Shown here piece after piece: positions 34,026 through 45,029 of a stretch of DNA of 64,000 bases (position 1 is the stretch's first letter; each line of letters starts with the position of its first letter). The position numbers were made by a program, and so were the translations under genes. Source of the DNA: Cunninghamia lanceolata. Lineage: Eukaryota > Streptophyta > Pinopsida > Cupressales > Cupressaceae. Below the pieces are notes generated by a model that made no database searches, was not told where the DNA came from, and worked only from the letters and a program-made list of their open reading frames with translations. The stretch covers positions 3,224,001 to 3,288,000 of the forward strand of contig BSBN01000252.1 of the NCBI GenBank assembly GCA_027924645.1, read 5' to 3'.

Positions 34026-34530
34026 AATTCAACTCATAAATATGGCCTCTTTTATGCCACTAACAAAAACCTTGAAAACTAGTTTCAACGAAAATTGGGT
34101 CAATTTTTTTCTAATAACATGGCATGATAAAAATAACGCACATGGCAAACAACAATTGGTCGTGTCACAATAACGTTAAGAAATCCCATCCCACGAGCAT
34201 TAACACCTATTTGGGGTGTTCACCTCCTTATCATGTCTTTCAGATGCATAACAACCCTTTCCATTAGTTAAGAACAATAAAACCAATTCATATACAGGGT
34301 CTCCTTTATGCCACTAACTAAAATTGGATTACAAAGCTTCTAATCATGCCACAACAATGTTAAGAAATTCTATTCAATGAGCCCTAACATCTTTATGAGG
34401 TGTTTATCACCATACATCATGTATAACAAAATGGTGTTGGATAGGTAGAGCAAGGCTGTGCTTAACATTCATATGGGTATGCTACTAGGGAGCAAGCTTC
34501 CCAGGAAGATAAATAAGCTTGTGCATGTCA

Positions 34531-35478
34531 AATAGTCTTTATAATGTTATGAGGGCTCTAAGCATCCATCGAGCTTCTATTGCACTTGATAATAAAACTA
34601 CCTACGATAGAAATTACTTACCTAGAAGGAATACCCAATGCCCAAGCCAAGACATGGAAGAGTTTACTATTCCTTAGAAGCTGCAACCAAACATAAAGTT
34701 TGATGCCTGCAGAGCTACAATCTACAACAAAAACCACTTACCTAGGTGGAATTCTTAATACCTGCAGAGCTCTAAAAGATTATTATTCACTATTCCTTGC
34801 AAGCCCATAAATATCTATCTAGGTGCCACAAATTGTTGAGAAAGAGACAATCACTTCTACTTATTGCTATTGATAGAGCATGATAATGAATCATGTTCGA
34901 CCTTCCATGTATCAACTCTTCCTCCACAACAATATCTCCAACATTCATTTAAAGAAAAAAAATAGTGCCGAGCCATTTCTACCTCCTAGATATCCAAAGA
35001 TGGCCAGTCTCTTAAGAGTGTAGTTTCTTATATCATTAGTGTAGTGCAATTTTATGGTTAATTTACCCTAAGTTGTGCTTTATGATTTTATTACATGGTT
35101 ATAAGAGTCTCTTAAGTATTTATTTAAGCAATAGAACTCTTAGGCCTTCCAACATCTAACAACTATGTTAGGAGACCATGCATAACATACATCATGCTGC
35201 TAAGAAAAACATATAAAAAGCATCCATCTATGAAAGAAACAAGAGTTGAGAGTGGATTTCCCTTGTTGCATTTTGGCTATTAGCACTTACAAAAGGGGGA
35301 GGAAGCCAGCCTTTGCTTATTGCATGTAGATCAAATGTACAAAGAGTGAGGCTCCACGGTTCATTGCATAATCATAAGCAACAACAGGTTCCCAAGTCAT
35401 AACACTATTTACAAATATAACATACAAGAGGGCAGCCTTTAAGCTGAGAAAGGTGCACACACACCAAGTGATTTACCG
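34531..35478. other. Unassigned DNA after the duplicated flank
   Basis: No gene is recognised. A motif ACTTACCTAG followed by GGAAT and GCCTGCAGAGCT is partly repeated between about 34617 and 34770. The rest is AT-rich without visible structure. Confidence 0.35.
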
Positions 35479-35709
35479 AGTTAAAATAACTTTTCAATTT
35501 GCTCTACAATGATTTTTTTCATTCAAAAAATAATAATTGAAATGCAACTTCCAAAAGTCGTCACTCCTTTAAAAAAACATTAAAGTTTAATCTTCAAAAT
35601 GGTGGTGCATACAATGAATGAGTTGACAGAGCCCTCCACATAGGAGCTACATGATAGCAATCTTCATTTGCACCCAAAAAAACATTTCTCTGCAAAACAT
35701 TACAAGAAC
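35479..35709 (+). repeat. Inverted repeat, left arm
   Basis: This arm matches the reverse complement of 38172-38412 in collinear order: AACTTTTCAATTTGC, AATGCAACTT, CTTCAAAATGG, TTTGCACCCAAAAAA and AAAACATTA. The arms are about 2.5 kb apart. They could be terminal repeats of a decayed DNA transposon, but no target duplication or transposase was found. Confidence 0.65.
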
Positions 35710-35989
35710 ATGGCAGCATTTTTCTGCAATGCCTCCACACTCTGTGAATGCTTCCGTACTCTGTGAACGCTTCCATAGGGCAGGTAAAAGACAAGCAGGA
35801 TGCACAATACCAAGAAATACTGAGAGCAGACTAGGTTTTTCTTTGTTTATTCTGTTATAGCATCTTCATCTTCACCATTAGAGATTGGTATGTCTTTAGT
35901 AAGATATTAGTGTCTCTCTGGTTTTGAATTTCCTTTGTATTGCTGATTGTTAATGTGGGGAACCATTCCACGCATAAATAATGTGCCAG

Positions 35990-37200
35990 TTGTTTAAGTC
36001 TTTTTGTTAATGGCCTCAGTTTTTTGAGTTTCATAATTTTTATTATTAGTGCTTGGTTTATCTTTAGTAGTGGCACCACTTAGTTTTGGAGAATTTTTAG
36101 TTGAATAGTTGTCTACAATCCCTTCATGCATTAGCTCAAATCCTTTCCTGTTTGCATATTTTTGCATTTGTATCAGTTTGACGGAGTTTCTTGTTGCCGT
36201 TGTAGTAGGGTTTAAGTATTTTCTTGAGGGTTTTGTAGGCAAAGGTATTTGCAAGTGTGTAATTGTTCTTGAAAAGTCTGAATTCTTGACATTCAAGTGA
36301 TTCTTGGAGTTTTTTTGGGTTTTCAAGTAGGCTTGTAATAATTACAAACTGGCACTTTTGGAGATTTTTTAATTGAATATGTATTTGCAATCCTTGATTT
36401 CCCAACACCTCAACTCAACTTTCATAGTCTTATATTCATTTGCAACAGTGTTACTATAGTTTAAGTAACCACTTTGACTTTGCCTACAAGACCCTTATGA
36501 ATTAGCTCAAATCTTTTTCTGCATGCATATTTTTCCATTCCTATCAGCTTGTTAGAGTTTCTTGTCGATGTTGCACAAAGGTTTAACTATTTACCCAAGG
36601 GTTTTTTAGGCAAGGCATTCGTAGGGCTGCTACTCTTCCCTAAAATCTTGATTCTTAACATTGAAGTGATTCTCGGGGTTTTAGGGTATTCAAGTATAGT
36701 CTTGTGATAACTATAAACTTGCATGAACTCCCTGCTTTTCTAATCCATCACGTAAGTTCAGAAAGAGTGATGAAGTGGACTTTAATTGGGTTCACCACAA
36801 GACGAACACCTCCATGTTAACAGAGTTAAAAATAAATTTTTCAATTTGCTTGTGGGTTTTGCAGGCAAAGGCATTTGTAAGGGTGTTATTATTCTCTTAA
36901 ATTCTAGATTCTTGACATTAAAGTAATTCTTAGGATTTTGGGGTTTTCAAGTAGTCTTGTAATAACTTCAAACTTGCATGAACTCCTCGCTTTTTTGATT
37001 TGTTATACATTGGCAAACTTTCAGGCTTTTGAAGTAGTTATGTAGCAACTGCAAAATTGCATGAATATTTTAGTTCTTTTCTTTCTTATAACTTGGTGGA
37101 CTTTAGGGATTTGATTGTAGCCTTGCAAAACTACAAGATTGCTTGAAAAGTTTAGATTCCCACTAAATAAGAGTTTGTCAAGTTTTCAGGTATTTGATGT
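35990..37200 (-). repeat. Degenerate long tandem repeat with coding-like minus strand
   Basis: Landmarks such as TTCTTGACATTCAAGTGATT (near 36283), its variants at about 36651 and 36910, and GGTTTT-TAGGCAA segments show three or more imperfect units of roughly 260-370 bp. The minus strand has open frames over the first unit (35994-36326 and 36136-36408). Similar peptides such as KYANRKGFELMHEG and KYACRKRFELIHKG recur in another unit in the same frame. This may be a decayed repetitive protein gene, but no family is recognised. Confidence 0.5.
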
Positions 37201-37953
37201 AGTTGCATTCCCTAATGCCACCTCCATCTTCTTCCAATTTATCTTCATGCTCATTGTCATCTCTTCCAAATTGGGGTAGAAACCCCATCATGCAAACTTA
37301 AGACTAAATCCTCATTGCAAAAGATTATTAGGCTTTTCAGCTTTACATCAATTTTTGTCATTGGTTTGCGTAATTGGGGTTTTCATTAAGGTTTGCACCA
37401 GTAGCTATGAGTTGTGCCTTCACACCTCAAAAGGTCGATGCCTTTGTAAATATGAATTAGGGTTTTTACTTGTATTCCCATCTTAAAAATCCATTTACAC
37501 GATGTTGTCAAGGAACCGAGGGTTTCACGCACATATACACAAGTGGGAAAAGGTGCAAATGAATGAAAAACTTAGGGCTGATCATATAAGTTATTGGGAT
37601 TTTGGGCTTGGTATGCACTTTTGTACCAGTGCAAAAATGTTCAAAAGGTCTAATAGCTTAGGCCAAATTAGGGTTTTGGACAAAACATGCACAAAATAAA
37701 ATAGTGTGAATTGGTTAAAAAAGCATAATGACTTGAGTTATTTTGAGGTTTTAGGCTTTGTTTGCACTTTTCACTTTTACAAGCAAATCTTGATTCCCTA
37801 TTATGCTTTATCACTTCTCCTTTTGATGTGCTTTCGAGGTTCGCCTACACCTTTGCACAAAGTGCAAATGTGCTTGGAAACCTTGATTTCATGACAAGCA
37901 ACTTTTATGACTTTACATAAACATTTTTGGATAATTTAAAACAAGCAATTTAA

Positions 37954-38005
37954 GTTTGTATTAACTATCTACTCGCATTTAATTTCTCTAGCATTGCCTG
38001 AACTC
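37954..38005 (+). repeat. Short inverted repeat, left arm (partner 40160-40211)
   Basis: The segment reads, as reverse complement, GAGTTCAGGCAATGCTAGAG followed by AAATTAAATGC and AGTAGATA. It matches 40160-40211 with about five to seven differences over 52 bp. Confidence 0.7.
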
Positions 38006-38171
38006 CCCATAATTTTTTCAAAAAATTAAACAATATATTGCATTCTAATAATAAATATAATATTTCTATAATCCATGTTATTGAAATCATGAATGCTTCT
38101 AGATGTAGTTGCATCCAAAAGCATTCATGATTTCAATATTATAGTCTGCTCATCTCTTACCTACTCTATTT

Positions 38172-38412
38172 TAGTTCCTATAATGTTTTCTATGGAATGC
38201 CTTTTTTGGGTGCAAATGATGACCATAATGCATGCATCTCATATGCATACGCTCTGCCAATTCGTATGTAGTACACATTGCCATTTTGAAGATGAATTTT
38301 TAATGATCTTTTGGGAGTATTGGCTTGTGAAAGTTGCATTAAAAATATTATTTTTGGGAATGGAAACGGAACCAATAGGTAAATTGAAAAAATATTTTTA
38401 ATTCTATTAACT
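38172..38412 (-). repeat. Inverted repeat, right arm
   Basis: This is the partner of 35479-35709. The adjoining motif TTGGAGGTGTTCA and CAATCAAAGTCCA (38413-38450) also has an inverted relative at about 36760-36810 and a direct relative at about 39050-39105, so this family is present at least three times nearby. Confidence 0.65.
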
Positions 38413-39528
38413 TGGAGGTGTTCAGTTGTGGCTTGCCCAATCAAAGTCCATGTCACTATCCTTTGTGGACTTATGTGATGTATAAGTTCATGGTTTCTTT
38501 TAAGAGAACAACTATGTTATAAATTACTTTTGGATTAAAGTAATCACTAATTATCACTGATTATCAATAGAAGTATGTATCATATATTAAAAATAGATTT
38601 ATATGGTTGTATTTTAGTATCGTTCATGATATCATAAGAAGACTGGAAAAAAGAATCTCGCACTCTAAGTCATGATATGATTTAGGGTACTGCATTTCTA
38701 GGCCATCGAATGTTTTTCCACATATTTTAATTGATGGTTTGGAAATGATAGTGCCTTAAATTGGATCATGCTTAATAAAAAATCTAGATCTTAGTTGGAA
38801 TCAACATCAATTGCATTGGGGCATACAAATTGTGAGTTACAAGGGAAGTTCAACATAACTATTTCTTTTGTTATATTTGAATAATATTTTTGTTTGATAC
38901 TAATTGTTTTATTCTTTTACATTCTAGGATTTAAGTGCTATAATTAATGGACAATGATGTTAAGTGTGGAGTGTTTACTTTGAAGGGTTTAGTGGATAAT
39001 GGTGTCATACTTTTGTAAGTCCTTGTAATATTATTCAAAAAGTTCTTAACTCTGTTAACTTGTGCGGATTCACTTGTGATATGCTCAATCAAAGTCCACA
39101 TCATATTTAATTACATGTTTTAATTGATTTGGCAACAACGAACTAATTTCTTTGGAAGCTACAATAATACAAATTACACTGACATACGTTAATTGATTTG
39201 GCACTTGTGTAATCACCTTATCAAATTATTTGACCCTCTAATTCATTATTTTTGGTGCTCATTTTCATTTTTGTTCTTGCGTAAGATAAGGTGTTTTTTT
39301 AGTTTGAGAAATCTTTGTATTGATATTCTATATTGTTTTGATTAAGATAAAGAGGTTTTGAAAGGGGCCCCACCCTTTTATAGAAGAACAACCCTCAAGC
39401 ACATGAAATGAGTCCTATGAGGTGTGGGACGATAAAAAGGAACAACATAATAGAAACAATAGAAACCAAAAGGAACAACAAAAGGATAGCCCTCAGACAA
39501 AAAAAGCACAAAGAAAGAACAACTAGCC
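38413..39528. other. Unassigned DNA leading into a probable LINE 3' end
   Basis: No gene is seen to about 39310. From there the minus strand runs through CTATAAAAGGGTGGGGCCCC, TTTCAAAACC and TTTATCTTAATC. This resembles the end of a LINE 3' untranslated region, in line with the decayed frame at 39529-39999 on the same strand. Confidence 0.4.
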
Positions 39529-39999
39529 CTACTCGACTAGCATCTTTAGTCTAGAAGTTGCTTTCCATTCCATGGCCATAAAATTTACCTAGTCCTCAAA
39601 GGAAACATCAAGAGTATCATCATCAATATCAATGACCTTATCCTTCTCAGTAGCAACCACCTTAGCACGTGTCCTCTTAGCAGGGCCTTCTCCAATGGTA
39701 GGGCCTTCTTCAACAATTTTTAGTTTCCTCTTCTACAACTCATTTTGTAGAATGAAAAGATTAGTGGTTAAGTTCTTGATTGTATTTTTACTAAAGGAGA
39801 CAATCTCGTTCATTTTTTTTGAAATTTCCTCGTACTTCTCCATAAAAATCAATCATTCCTCCATACTATCCCACCCTTTATTGTCAACATTAAGACCAAA
39901 GGAACCCAAATCAAGGTCATCACCTTCTTTAGCACCACTATCCTTACCCAATCTTTTGTTATCCTCGAGCCCCTTAGGGGTCTTGCTAATGGAGTTCAT
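39529..39999 (-). pseudogene. Decayed acidic 157-codon frame, probably LINE ORF1-derived
   Basis: From an ATG at 39999 the minus strand can be read in one frame to a TAG at 39531-39529. It is interrupted by three internal stops (codons 49, 89 and 137) and by no frameshift. The product is highly charged: an acidic start with GAKEGDDLDLGSFG, a likely coiled-coil stretch MEKYEEISKKMNEIV, a basic GPAKRTRAKVV and an acidic DIDDDTLDVSFED. The steady frame shows that it was coding. The 3' sequence suggests a LINE, but no zinc knuckle or RT is present, so the family is an inference. Confidence 0.5.
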
Positions 40000-40740
40000 C
40001 TAAACAATGGGCTCCTTCAAGATCCTATTCTGCTGATATTTCTATATTGTTACAACAAGAAGTAAAGGATGTTAATTGTTTCAAAATTTTTAATTATTTT
40101 GAGTTTTACATTTAAAAATCATAACACTTGATTTTTATATGGAAATTGAAAACTATTATGAGTTCAAGCAAGGCTAGAGAAATTAAATGCAAGTAGATAA
40201 TTAATACATACATATGAATTATAGTTACTCATGTATGTAATTGATTTGGTACCCACCTTAATTCTATTTAATGTTTTACTCACCTTATAGTATGAGGAAA
40301 AGTTTGACCCTTTATCCCAACTTTAGTGTTACGATAGATCCAAAGCTTTTGGGGAAATCTAGGGTAAAGGTTTGAACTATGCCTTGTACTCCTTTGGGAA
40401 TTATTATAATGTTGGAATCATCCAACCAGTCAAGCTATTGGGGTTTTCTACTCACTGGCATGTTATTGCCTATGGTTCCCATAAGCTTGCTACGCCCCAA
40501 AACTTGCTAAGTCCTAAGTATTAGGATTTTCTATTACTTAAGCACCCCAATCTCTTCCATCTAAACCCTAATTGAATTACTTAAACCCAACATGAAATTT
40601 GAGTTTCAATGGGTTACTTACCCTTCCAAACTTGATTTCAAGTATGCAAATGAGAAAAGGACTCAATAGAGAATATAAAAATAAATTAGGGATTAGGTGG
40701 AAGAGATTAGGTTAGATTGAAATGTTCTCAGGAGCTTGGG
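40000..40740. other. Unassigned DNA with one filler-donor segment
   Basis: No gene was found. It contains the right arm of the 52-bp inverted repeat (40160-40211) and a 36-bp segment at 40123-40158 that reappears without change at the junction before copy D (56773-56808). Confidence 0.4.
40123..40158 (+). repeat. 36-bp segment identical to 56773-56808
   Basis: Both copies begin AACACTTGATTTTTATATGG and end AAAACTATTA. The identity starts and ends abruptly. The second copy lies exactly between a gypsy remnant and the duplicated flank of copy D. Confidence 0.9.
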
Positions 40741-43700
40741 GCTAATGAAAAAGGTGCCAAAGCAGGTTAAAGTCCTGACTAATTAGAGTATGATGAGTTT
40801 TGGGTGTTTTTAGGAACCTTTGCACAAAAAATGAATGGTGCTTAAGTGATAGAAAAGTCTGATGACTTAGGACTTTAAGGCTTAAGTAATTTTGAACCTT
40901 CCAAATTCTAATACTATGGGCATCATTTCTATTAAAGATGTACTTTACTTCTTTTATTTTTCTATGAATGTTATACACATCATCATGAGACAAGAAATCA
41001 TCTGATTTACTTTTCTTATTGCCCCTTCAATACTGTCATCTTCTCATGGACCATTTCATGATTAAATTTGAACATTACCCAAGATGGGGAAGGGTAGTAG
41101 GTCTAGACTTAAAACAACTTAGATGTGGTTGTCAATGCAACTTTAGTGTCTACATTCTTGTGAAAAGAAGTAAATTTGTAATAATTACATACTCTCACAT
41201 GGATCATGTGGATACAAATTGTTGTACATGTCATGGTTAACAAAATGAAGAATTTGGGGGGACCCAATCTTATTACACACCACATATTAGCCAAGAGTTG
41301 GTAGAGTGGGTGAAGAAGTTGCTACTATTGGGAGTGTCACTAGATGTTGTGCATAAAAATCATCATGATATGGTTTATGAGAAGTTGAACTTGTTTAATG
41401 GGCAAAGTAAATGAGATGAGTTCTTTTCTAGTGATGATGTGTACAACATTTAAAGAAAAATAAAAGAACCAGAGTACATCTTTAATAGAAATGATGCCAC
41501 AATGTAAGAATTTGGAAGGATCGAAATCACTTAAGTCTTAAGTCCTAAATCATCAATATTTTCTAGATCTTTTAAGTATTGTTCATCTTTTGTGCAAATT
41601 TCCCTAGAAACCCCTAAACCTGACATACTCTAATTAGTCAAGATTTTAACTTACGTTAGCACCTTTTCATTATGGCATGAGGGTTCTTAATATCCCCAAC
41701 AATATAGAGATCTAAAACTTGGTCCACTCTTAGTGTTGTTGCATATTAAGGCATTTTCATTTGTTCCTCTCTCCATTTGGGGAGTGTATTTATTGTTATC
41801 TCTCTCTAGGAAACATATTTTGAAATGTGTTCGAGATAGCTTCTTCTCTACCTACAATTGTACATGGACATGAAATTGGTGTATTGGATTGTATTTGCAA
41901 CCATGGCAATGGGATATTGATTGTCTTGTGGCCCCAAACAACTTTTTTTATTCACTATTTATATTGAATTAAATCAAAATGGTGAAGATTTTTTAACTCA
42001 CTCAAAATAGTTTTAGTGTTCAACATTAGCAATAATATTGTCCATAGACAAGTAGGTGTTGTTTCATTCTATAAGAAGGGCTAGGGGAGATTTACACATT
42101 TACCCTTTAAAATATTTTGCAACAAGTTAAAACTTCTTGATAGATGTAACAGTCATTGATATGTGGTGTATTATTGTATATAAAGTGTCATGTTTGAGAT
42201 ACACTTATAAAGACAATATGAATATAAAAATATACATCATCTATGAATATGAATAAATGATAAATGCAGATATGCATGTAATCATTTTTTGCTCAACTGC
42301 AAATTTGATATTCATGGTTTCAACATAAAAATTATGATAAGTGGTATCATAATTTTTATCTACAATTGAAGGATAATTGTGACTGTGCATTTACAAGAAT
42401 GTTTACAACCAAATTAAGCAACAAAACAATGTAAGACACGACATTCTCTAAATGTTTCTTATTTTTTTAAATTTCTTTCTATAGCTATGAAAAGTAGGAT
42501 TGTTAAAAAAATCAATTCAATCATGTTGTGTGGAGGTAGAAGCTCCCAAGTAAGTATTATAACAAATGGAAATTTGGATAACATGAGAAAATTGAAATAT
42601 AATCATTGTCAAGATGATGGATATTTTGATATTCCTATTATGTTTATAAGTGTATCTTAAACATGACACTTTACATTCAATAATATACTAGACACAACAA
42701 TGAATATCACCGTGAGTTTTAATTTGGTAAAAAATATTTTAAAAGGTAAATGCATCTTCCATGGCCATTTTTATAACATAAGAAGAAAAGAAGAATGAAA
42801 CAACACCTACTTATCTGTGGATAATATTATTGCTAATCTTGAACTTTAAAACTATTTTTGAGTGAGAGTAAAGAAATTCTTCACCATTCCAATTTCATTC
42901 AATCTAAATAGTGAAAAAACAAGTTGTTTGGGGCCACAAGATAATTAGGTTCTCATAAACATGGTTGAAAATCCAATACAACAATTTTGTGTCCATGTAC
43001 AATTGTAGGTAGAGAAGAAGTGATCTCAAACTTATTTTAAAATAATTTTCTTGGAGAGATAGGGATAACAACAAATACACTCCCTAAATGGAGAGAGGGA
43101 CAAATGAAAATGCCTTCATATGCAACAACACTAAGAGTGGACTAGGATTTAGAACTAAATATTGTTAGGGATATTAAGCAGCCCCACACCATAATGGAAA
43201 AAGGTGCTAAAGTGGGTTAAAATCTTGACTAATTAGAGCATGTAGGATTTTTTAGGATTTCTAGGGACCTTTGTACAAAAGATGAACAACGCTTAAGTGA
43301 TAGAAAAGCCCAATGACTTAGGACTTAAGTGATTTTGACCCAAATTCTTACACTATGGCATCATTTCTATTAAAGATGTACTCTTGGCTACTATGTTATG
43401 CATGATAAGATTGGGTACCCTAAAATTCTTCATTTTGTTGACCAAGACATGCACGACAATTTTTGTTCATGTGATCCATGTGAGAATATTTAATCATTAC
43501 AAATTCACTTCTTTTCATGAGAATGTAGACATTAAAGTTGCATTCACAACCACATCTGAGGTGTTTAAGTCTAGGCCAACTACCCTTCCTCATTTTGGGA
43601 ACCTATGACTTTGATTATGAAATGGTCCATGAGAAGCTAACCTTTTAAAGTAAACGATATGATTTCTTGTCTCATGATGATGATGTGTATTATAGTTAGA

Positions 43701-44880
43701 AAAACAAAATAAGTACATATTTAATAGAAATGATGGCATAGTGTAAGAATTTTTGAAGGATTAAATTCACTTAAGTCCCAAGTCCTAAGTCATTGGACTA
43801 TTCTATCACTTAAGCACTAGTCACCTTTTGTGCAAAGCTCCCTAGAAACCTTGAAAACCAGTCATACCCTAATTAGTTAGGCTTTTAACCCACTTTAGCA
43901 CATTTTTCATTATGGTGTGAAGGTGCTTAATTCCCCAACAACATTGAGCTCTAAAACCTAGTCTGCTCTTAGTGTTGCTACATACAAAGGCATTTTCATT
44001 TGTTCCTCTCTCCATTTGGGAAGTGTATTTGTTGTTAGCTCTCTCTCTAGAAAAAATATTATGAAATGAGTCTAAGATTGCTTCTTCTCTACCTCCAATT
44101 ATACATGGACATGGAATTGGTGTATTGGCTTTGCGACCATGTCAATGGGAGCTAGATTGTCTTGTGGCCTCAAACAACTTAGTTTATTCACTATTGAGAT
44201 TGAATGAAATTATTTAATGGTGAAGAATTTATTTACTATCACTCAACATAGTTTTATGGTTCAAGATTAGCAATAATATTAAATCCACAAATAAGTTGGT
44301 GTTATTTCATTCTTCTTCTTTGCTTATGTTATAAAAAGGGCAAGGGAAGATTTATGCATTCACCTTTTAGAATGTTTTGTAGCAAATTACAACTGCTTGA
44401 AAGATGTAATATTCATTGATTTGTAGTGTATTATTGTATATAAAGTTTCATGTTTGAGATACACTTAGAAATACAATAAGAATATCAAATACCCATCATC
44501 TATCAATATGAATAAATGATAAGTGTAGACATGAATGTAATATTTTTTTTCTCAAATGCAGATTTGTTGTTCATGGTTTCAACATAAAAATTATGATAAG
44601 TGGTACCTTATTTTTGTCTAGAATTGAAGGATACTTGCAATTATGCATCTACATACATTTTCACATCCAAATTAAGCAACACAAAAATGTAAGACATGAC
44701 TTTCTCTTGCATTTAAAATTGTATGTTTCTAAGTTGTGTAAAATTTCTTTACATAGTGTGATAAGTAGGATTATTAAAAAATCAATTCAATCATATCATG
44801 TGGAGGTGGAAGCTCCCAAGTACAAGTATTATAATCAATGAAATTTTGGATAGCATGAGAAAACTGAAATAGAAACAAAT
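40741..44880. repeat. Four alternating inverted copies of one unit
   Basis: Related segments lie in orientations minus (40741-41300), plus (about 41340-42625), minus (about 42632-43392) and plus (43393-44880). Landmarks include CATCTTTAATAGAAATGATG, CTCTCTCCATTTGGGG, AATTGTACATGGACATG, TTGTGGCCCCAAACAACTT and GTGTCATGTTTGAGATACAC. The fullest unit is the last, about 1.49 kb. Neighbouring copies could pair as hairpins. No long reading frame is conserved. The set may be a decayed foldback or long-terminal-inverted-repeat transposon, possibly linked to the gene that follows. Confidence 0.8.
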
Positions 44881-45029
44881 TATGAAAACTAATCAAAATT
44901 TTTTTCCAATTTGTTTATTGATACATTTTTTGTAATTATGAATTTAACTTAAACAATGTAACTTTTAATTTATTAAATTTTAATTGCATAATTGTAGTTG
45001 AACACATAATTGAAGTAGTTTACATGTAG

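Larger units (their letters stand above)
30624..34530 (+). repeat. Host 3' flank duplicated with the Copia locus (copy C)
   Basis: It matches 5120-7610 after copy A and starts with the same ~50-bp degenerate repeat (to about 31460). It is interrupted at 32616-34025 by a reverse-oriented solo LTR. No gene is seen, and short open frames on either strand are not supported by any motif. Confidence 0.88.
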
